Below, one piece after another: positions 5,788 to 8,466 of a stretch of DNA of 8,466 bases. The translations under genes and the position numbers were made by a program. Source of the stretch: Desulfobacteraceae bacterium (GTDB lineage: Bacteria > Desulfobacterota > Desulfobacteria > Desulfobacterales > UBA5616). The DNA lies in assembly GCA_030620375.1 (NCBI GenBank), contig JAUXEW010000117.1, positions 1 to 8,466 of the forward strand. The letters are read 5' to 3'. Under the pieces are notes generated by a model. That model made no database searches. It saw only the letters and a program-made list of their open reading frames with translations, and was not told the origin of the DNA. Every line of letters begins with the position of its first letter. Within the stretch, counting starts at the first letter, position 1.

Positions 5788-6606
5788 TTAAGCAAGATAA
5801 CGATCAAACTTCATTTTTTTAACATCAATAAGGACGAATGTAAACGGCTCAAGTTGACCGGGCTGAATGCAAGTCGTATCACCGAGCCTGGCGATCCAAT
5901 TTCCACCACTTTCCGGGGATTCATGAATATGGCCGTGGAGGGAGAGTCTGGGCTGGGTCGTTCTTAAAAAATTAAAGATTGCTTTTGATCCGACTGTAGG
6001 ACCATGCCTGCATTGGTCAAGTCCCAAATTCACCGGCGGCATATGCATGATATAGATTGTCTCCGCCATGTTTTCAGGCCGGACCAGGCGGTCCAGTTCA
6101 TCGGCGATGGTCGGCAGCGTCTTTGCATAAGCGTGCCAGTCGGCTATCTCTTTCCAACCGTCCGGGGTGGAGATGACGGCGGCGCCGTATTGTTCTTGAA
6201 ATTGGTAATCCGCTGTATCCATCCGGCATCTGTCTTTTAATGGGAATGGATAATCAACAACCCAGTTCATCCCGATAAATTCAAATCCGCTTATTTTAAC
6301 CTTACGTTGGGCCAAATTGACCACGTAAGGATATGGGTTGCAGGTGTCATCAAGCAGGTCATCAAATATGATCAGGTCGTCATTGCCCGGACAGCAGAGG
6401 TAATGGATTTTATCATCGTTAAATTTTGAAAAATGGCCGTTAAGGTAATCGGTAATAAAGCGGCCCTGAGAAAACAAATTTTTGCCAAACGGCAGCATAT
6501 CCCCGCCGTTAATGACGGCATCTACTTTATGGGTTTTGGCAGCAAGGAAAAGACGGCCATATTTCTCTTTGTTGCCATGCAAGTCGGTGGTAAAAAGGAT
6601 TTTCAT
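5788..6606 (-). CDS. Calcineurin-like metallophosphoesterase
   Basis: A 272-residue cytoplasmic phosphoesterase of the Metallophos fold, expected to bind two metal ions and cleave a phosphomono- or diester; the substrate is unknown. The metal and catalytic motifs are all visible in order: TTDLHGN (Asp8, His10), NGGD (Asp36), PGNDD (Asn75), IMHMPP (His188) and LHGHIHE (His226, His228). The third motif is GND-D rather than the commoner GNH-D, as in several Icc-like or small-phosphatase branches where the histidine is replaced. The ATG at 6604-6606 was chosen because the family begins directly with MKILFTTDLHGN. An in-frame ATG at 6717 would add 37 residues of unconserved sequence and overlap the previous gene by 35 bases, while another at 6663 is also possible. 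No candidate has a strong ribosome binding site. It lies between a membrane hydroxylase gene and a transporter gene on the same strand, probably co-transcribed. Confidence 0.85.
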   Translation of the reverse strand: MKILFTTDLHGNKEKYGRLFLAAKTHKVDAVINGGDMLPFGKNLFSQGRFITDYLNGHFSKFNDDKIHYLCCPGNDDLIIFDDLLDDTCNPYPYVVNLAQRKVKISGFEFIGMNWVVDYPFPLKDRCRMDTADYQFQEQYGAAVISTPDGWKEIADWHAYAKTLPTIADELDRLVRPENMAETIYIMHMPPVNLGLDQCRHGPTVGSKAIFNFLRTTQPRLSLHGHIHESPESGGNWIARLGDTTCIQPGQLEPFTFVLIDVKKMKFDRYLA

Positions 6607-6682
6607 CTCAATAGCGTGATCGATTCTGTTGTTTTTGCCGTTGTGCGGGAAACATAAAGACATCCCGTATGCGGGTGGTCCT

Positions 6683-7513
6683 TTACGATGATTTCCGACC
6701 GCGTCGGCCGATGGCATAATTCCCCGTTTTACCGATAAACGGTACCATCAACATCCATGGTAGTTCGAATCGTTTTTCCTCCCGAAATTGATTCAGCCCG
6801 ATGGTCATCCCTTCATGTCCTTTAGACGGTTGAGCGCGATAGGTGCCGAACAACCGGTCCCACCAGGGGATATTAAATCCAAAATTTGAATTGGTTTCAC
6901 TGGGGAACACGGAATGATGCACGCGGTGCATGTCCGGCGTTACTATAAAAAGGCGTAAGATCTTATCAATCTTCAAGGGGATATTGATGTTGCCGTGGTT
7001 AAACATCGCCGTGGCATTCAGGATGATCTCGAAGACCAATACGGCCATAGCAGGCGTCCCCAGGACGACCACCGCAGATAATTTAATGCCCATGGATATA
7101 ATAATCTCAATGGGGTGAAATCGAAGTCCGGTGGTAATATCATAATCTAAATCCGCGTGGTGCACCATATGAAGACGCCATAGCATGGGAACGGCATGGA
7201 ACATCACATGCTGAAGGTAGACGATAAAATCCAGCATCATAACGGAGAAGGCGAATGCCAACCCATAGGGGAGGGTATAGTTGTTTAATAATCCCCATCC
7301 GTTTTGTTGGGCTTTTATGGCCATTTCTACGGCCAACAAAGGTAAGAGCAGGTTCACCAAGATAGGATTGATAAAGGTAAGGCCAAGGTTGCTGATCCAG
7401 CGGCGGCTTTTAGAGGCGTTCAACGTTCTGCGCGGTGACAGAAGTTCCCAGACAGCAATCATAATAAAAACAGTCAGGAAAAAGCAAAATCGGATTACGG
7501 ATTCGTTATTCAT
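6683..7513 (-). CDS. Fatty acid hydroxylase superfamily membrane protein (sterol desaturase-like)
   Basis: A 276-residue integral membrane protein of the fatty acid hydroxylase/sterol desaturase superfamily, which uses a di-iron centre held by histidines to hydroxylate or desaturate lipids. The histidine clusters are complete and in the usual order: QHVMFH (His102, His106), HMVHH (His115, 118, 119), RFHP (His133), NHGN (His173) and DMHRVHH (His196, 199, 200), followed by NFGFNIPWWDRLFGTY (210-225), a hallmark of the family. Hydrophobic spans lie at about 7-25, 42-62, 80-100 and 137-165. Length is normal. Characterised members need O2, which is noteworthy if the host is an anaerobe; the substrate here is unknown. 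The start has AAAGGCT upstream overlapping the stop of the DUF4126 gene (10-base gap), so translation is probably coupled. The next gene, a phosphoesterase, follows on the same strand. Confidence 0.9.
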   Translation of the reverse strand: MNNESVIRFCFFLTVFIMIAVWELLSPRRTLNASKSRRWISNLGLTFINPILVNLLLPLLAVEMAIKAQQNGWGLLNNYTLPYGLAFAFSVMMLDFIVYLQHVMFHAVPMLWRLHMVHHADLDYDITTGLRFHPIEIIISMGIKLSAVVVLGTPAMAVLVFEIILNATAMFNHGNINIPLKIDKILRLFIVTPDMHRVHHSVFPSETNSNFGFNIPWWDRLFGTYRAQPSKGHEGMTIGLNQFREEKRFELPWMLMVPFIGKTGNYAIGRRGRKSS

Positions 7514-7523
7514 ATTTTAGCCT

Positions 7524-8309
7524 TTATAGGTATTCGAGCAAATCCTGTTTTTTCTTTGAATGTTCTTCTTTGGTTATGAGTCCTTTTTGTAAAAGATCAT
7601 TGAGCTTTTCAAGTTTTTTCTCGATATCAATCGGCCGCTTATTGATTTTAACTTGATCGGAGCTGCTTTGATCCGATGTTAGTTCCATAGATACAGCAGG
7701 CGCCTTCGCGCCAAACAGGCGTCCAAAAAACCCGAATATTTTTTTTATTCCCCGCCATATTTTTGGTAAAAACCATATCATGAACAGAATGAAGAGGATC
7801 AACAGCCCCACAAATATCCATGGATGGTAAAAGGCCGTCCAAAGCCCGGCAACGGCTAAGATATCTTCACCGATGGATGCCGCCCAATTGGTAAACGGCT
7901 CCGGGGATGCGTTGATGATAACACGGGTTCCGGATTTTGTGGCATGGCTGCCGGCAGTTATCCCTCCGCCGAGAATTGCTGCCGCAACGGCAGCGGGCTG
8001 GCTGACTTCGCCAACGGCGCCAAAAGCCAGCAACGCACCCGCTGGAATGCGGATAAACGTGTGGACAGCATCCCAACCGGTATCGACACCAGGGATCTTA
8101 TCGGCAAAAAATTCCACGGCATACATTATCCCTGCCGCTCCGATAATCAAGGGGTTGGCAAGGATTTGAAGGTCTGGTGGAAGGGACAGGTTCCCGGTCA
8201 TTTGACCAATTCCGAGAACCAGTAAGGTGGCATACAGATTAATGCCGCTGGCCCATGATACGCCCATGGACAGGGCAATGAGTTTGATGATTTGATCAAA
8301 CTGTTCCAT
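7524..8309 (-). CDS. DUF4126 membrane protein with C-terminal SHOCT domain
   Basis: A 261-residue membrane protein in two parts. Residues 1-180 match DUF4126 proteins: WASGINLYATLLVLG (19-33), MYAVEFFADKIPGVDTGWD (62-80) and HTFIRIPAGALLAFGA (83-98), then alanine/glycine-rich spans and a last hydrophobic segment WIFVGLLILFILFMIWF (164-180). A basic linker (WRGIKKIFGFFGRLFGAK) and a polar Ser/Asp stretch follow. The end (228-261: IEKKLEKLNDLLQKGLITKE and onward) is a SHOCT helix pair, a short motif often found at protein termini and thought to mediate oligomerisation. The role of DUF4126 is not established. It is the first gene of the right-hand minus-strand unit; the start at 8309 has AAAGGAT about ten bases upstream. 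The stop overlaps the ribosome binding site of the next gene. Confidence 0.85.
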   Translation of the reverse strand: MEQFDQIIKLIALSMGVSWASGINLYATLLVLGIGQMTGNLSLPPDLQILANPLIIGAAGIMYAVEFFADKIPGVDTGWDAVHTFIRIPAGALLAFGAVGEVSQPAAVAAAILGGGITAGSHATKSGTRVIINASPEPFTNWAASIGEDILAVAGLWTAFYHPWIFVGLLILFILFMIWFLPKIWRGIKKIFGFFGRLFGAKAPAVSMELTSDQSSSDQVKINKRPIDIEKKLEKLNDLLQKGLITKEEHSKKKQDLLEYL

Positions 8310-8362
8310 GGTTGTTTATCCTTTCGGATCATCTCCCGATTAGTTGGTGTTAATTAAGGCAA

Positions 8363-8381
8363 AATTGGGTTATCTCCAATT
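8363..8381. repeat. Inverted repeat AATTGG-7-CCAATT, operator candidate
   Basis: AATTGG (8363-8368) and CCAATT (8376-8381) are exact 6-bp reverse complements separated by seven bases, 54 bases upstream of the DUF4126 gene start and overlapping the candidate promoter. The geometry (19 bases overall) fits a dimeric regulator site. No regulator gene is in the window and the site matches no operator I can name. Confidence 0.35.
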
Positions 8382-8390
8382 GAGCTGGTG

Positions 8391-8415
8391 TGACCCCAGA
8401 GGGTACAAGGGGTCA
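8391..8415. repeat. Inverted repeat TGACCCC-11-GGGGTCA
   Basis: Exact 7-bp arms (8391-8397 and 8409-8415) flank an 11-base centre. The right arm is shared with the octamer array that follows. It could form a hairpin in either strand but has no T-run, so it is not an intrinsic terminator. It may be the edge of a repetitive intergenic element. Confidence 0.45.
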
Positions 8416-8437
8416 AGGATTCAAGGGTTCGAGTGAC
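8406..8437. repeat. Octamer tandem repeat (CAAGGATT type), about four units
   Basis: Eight-base units run in register: CAAGGGGT, CAAGGATT, CAAGGGTT, CGAGTGAC, the last being degenerate. This is a second short-period array in the window, with unit and period different from the heptamer array at 2864-2898. It lies about 100 bases upstream of the first gene of the minus-strand unit. Confidence 0.55.
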
Positions 8438-8466
8438 ACAAAGTGAACCATCAGCGCTCAATGATA

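Larger units (their letters stand above)
8310..8466. promoter_or_regulatory. Upstream region of the five-gene unit, no gene seen
   Basis: This stretch precedes the first gene of the minus-strand unit and should hold its promoter. The best candidate on the minus strand is TTGGAG (8378-8373), then a 17-base spacer, then TAATTA, but the -10 match is poor. The stretch also contains two inverted repeats, a pair of 11-base direct repeats (AG.TGGTGT.A at 8342-8352 and 8383-8393, 41 bases apart) and an octamer array. No reading frame with a family match is apparent. Confidence 0.4.

Noticed and set aside
6664..6675. CCCG-4-CGGG stem-loop between the hydroxylase and phosphoesterase genes
   Set aside because: A 4-bp stem without a T-run; too short to call a terminator or a regulatory element.
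6607..6717. 37-residue N-terminal extension of the metallophosphoesterase
   Set aside because: It overlaps the preceding gene, has no conserved pattern, and the family's first strand begins exactly at the ATG at 6606. It is kept only as an alternative start.
7873..8225. Overlapping plus- and minus-strand open frames of 69-98 codons inside the DUF4126 gene
   Set aside because: All lie within a well-supported coding region with conserved DUF4126 motifs; the Arg/Ala/Pro-rich translations are typical of alternate-frame reading.

Overview
The window looks like part of the chromosome of an anaerobic, Gram-negative bacterium, most plausibly a member of the Desulfobacterota (Desulfobacterales-like). 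The basis is indirect: GC content that looks mid-range by eye, the gene families present, and two kinds of short-period intergenic repeat (AGAATCC-type heptamers and CAAGGATT-type octamers) of a sort I associate with those genomes. No rRNA, tRNA, CRISPR array, insertion sequence or phage gene is visible. Coding density is high, and every complete gene lies on the minus strand.

Layout, left to right. (1) Positions 1-250 hold the 3' end of a plus-strand gene with TPR-like helices, cut by the window edge. It converges on the minus-strand genes, with a stem-loop in the 42-base gap. (2) Positions 293-2772, read right to left, hold a tight three-gene minus-strand unit: an APH/ACAD10-11-type phosphotransferase, an unrecognised 161-residue helical protein, and a CrtC/AttH-like lipocalin-type protein (DUF7064/DUF7065-like). 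(3) Positions 2773-2914 hold a good intrinsic terminator on the minus strand and a heptamer tandem repeat. (4) Positions 2915-8309, again read right to left, hold a probable five-gene unit: a DUF4126 membrane protein with a C-terminal SHOCT helix pair, a fatty-acid-hydroxylase-superfamily membrane enzyme, a calcineurin-like metallophosphoesterase, a MOT1-family molybdate/sulfate transporter, and an unusual ClpX-like AAA+ ATPase. (5) Positions 8310-8466 are the upstream region, with several short inverted and direct repeats.

How the genes may work together. In the left unit, a small-molecule/acyl-CoA kinase-like protein paired with a small helical protein recalls the LvaA/LvaB arrangement for 4-hydroxyacyl-CoA phosphorylation in Pseudomonas, so a lipid or acyl-CoA role is a reasonable inference but not shown. 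The right unit mixes membrane, lipid, phosphoesterase, transport and unfoldase genes with no obvious single pathway. Its most distinctive member is the ClpX-like ATPase: it lacks the zinc-binding domain and a clear ClpP-docking loop, and appears to carry a second, degenerate copy of the small AAA+ domain at its C-terminus.
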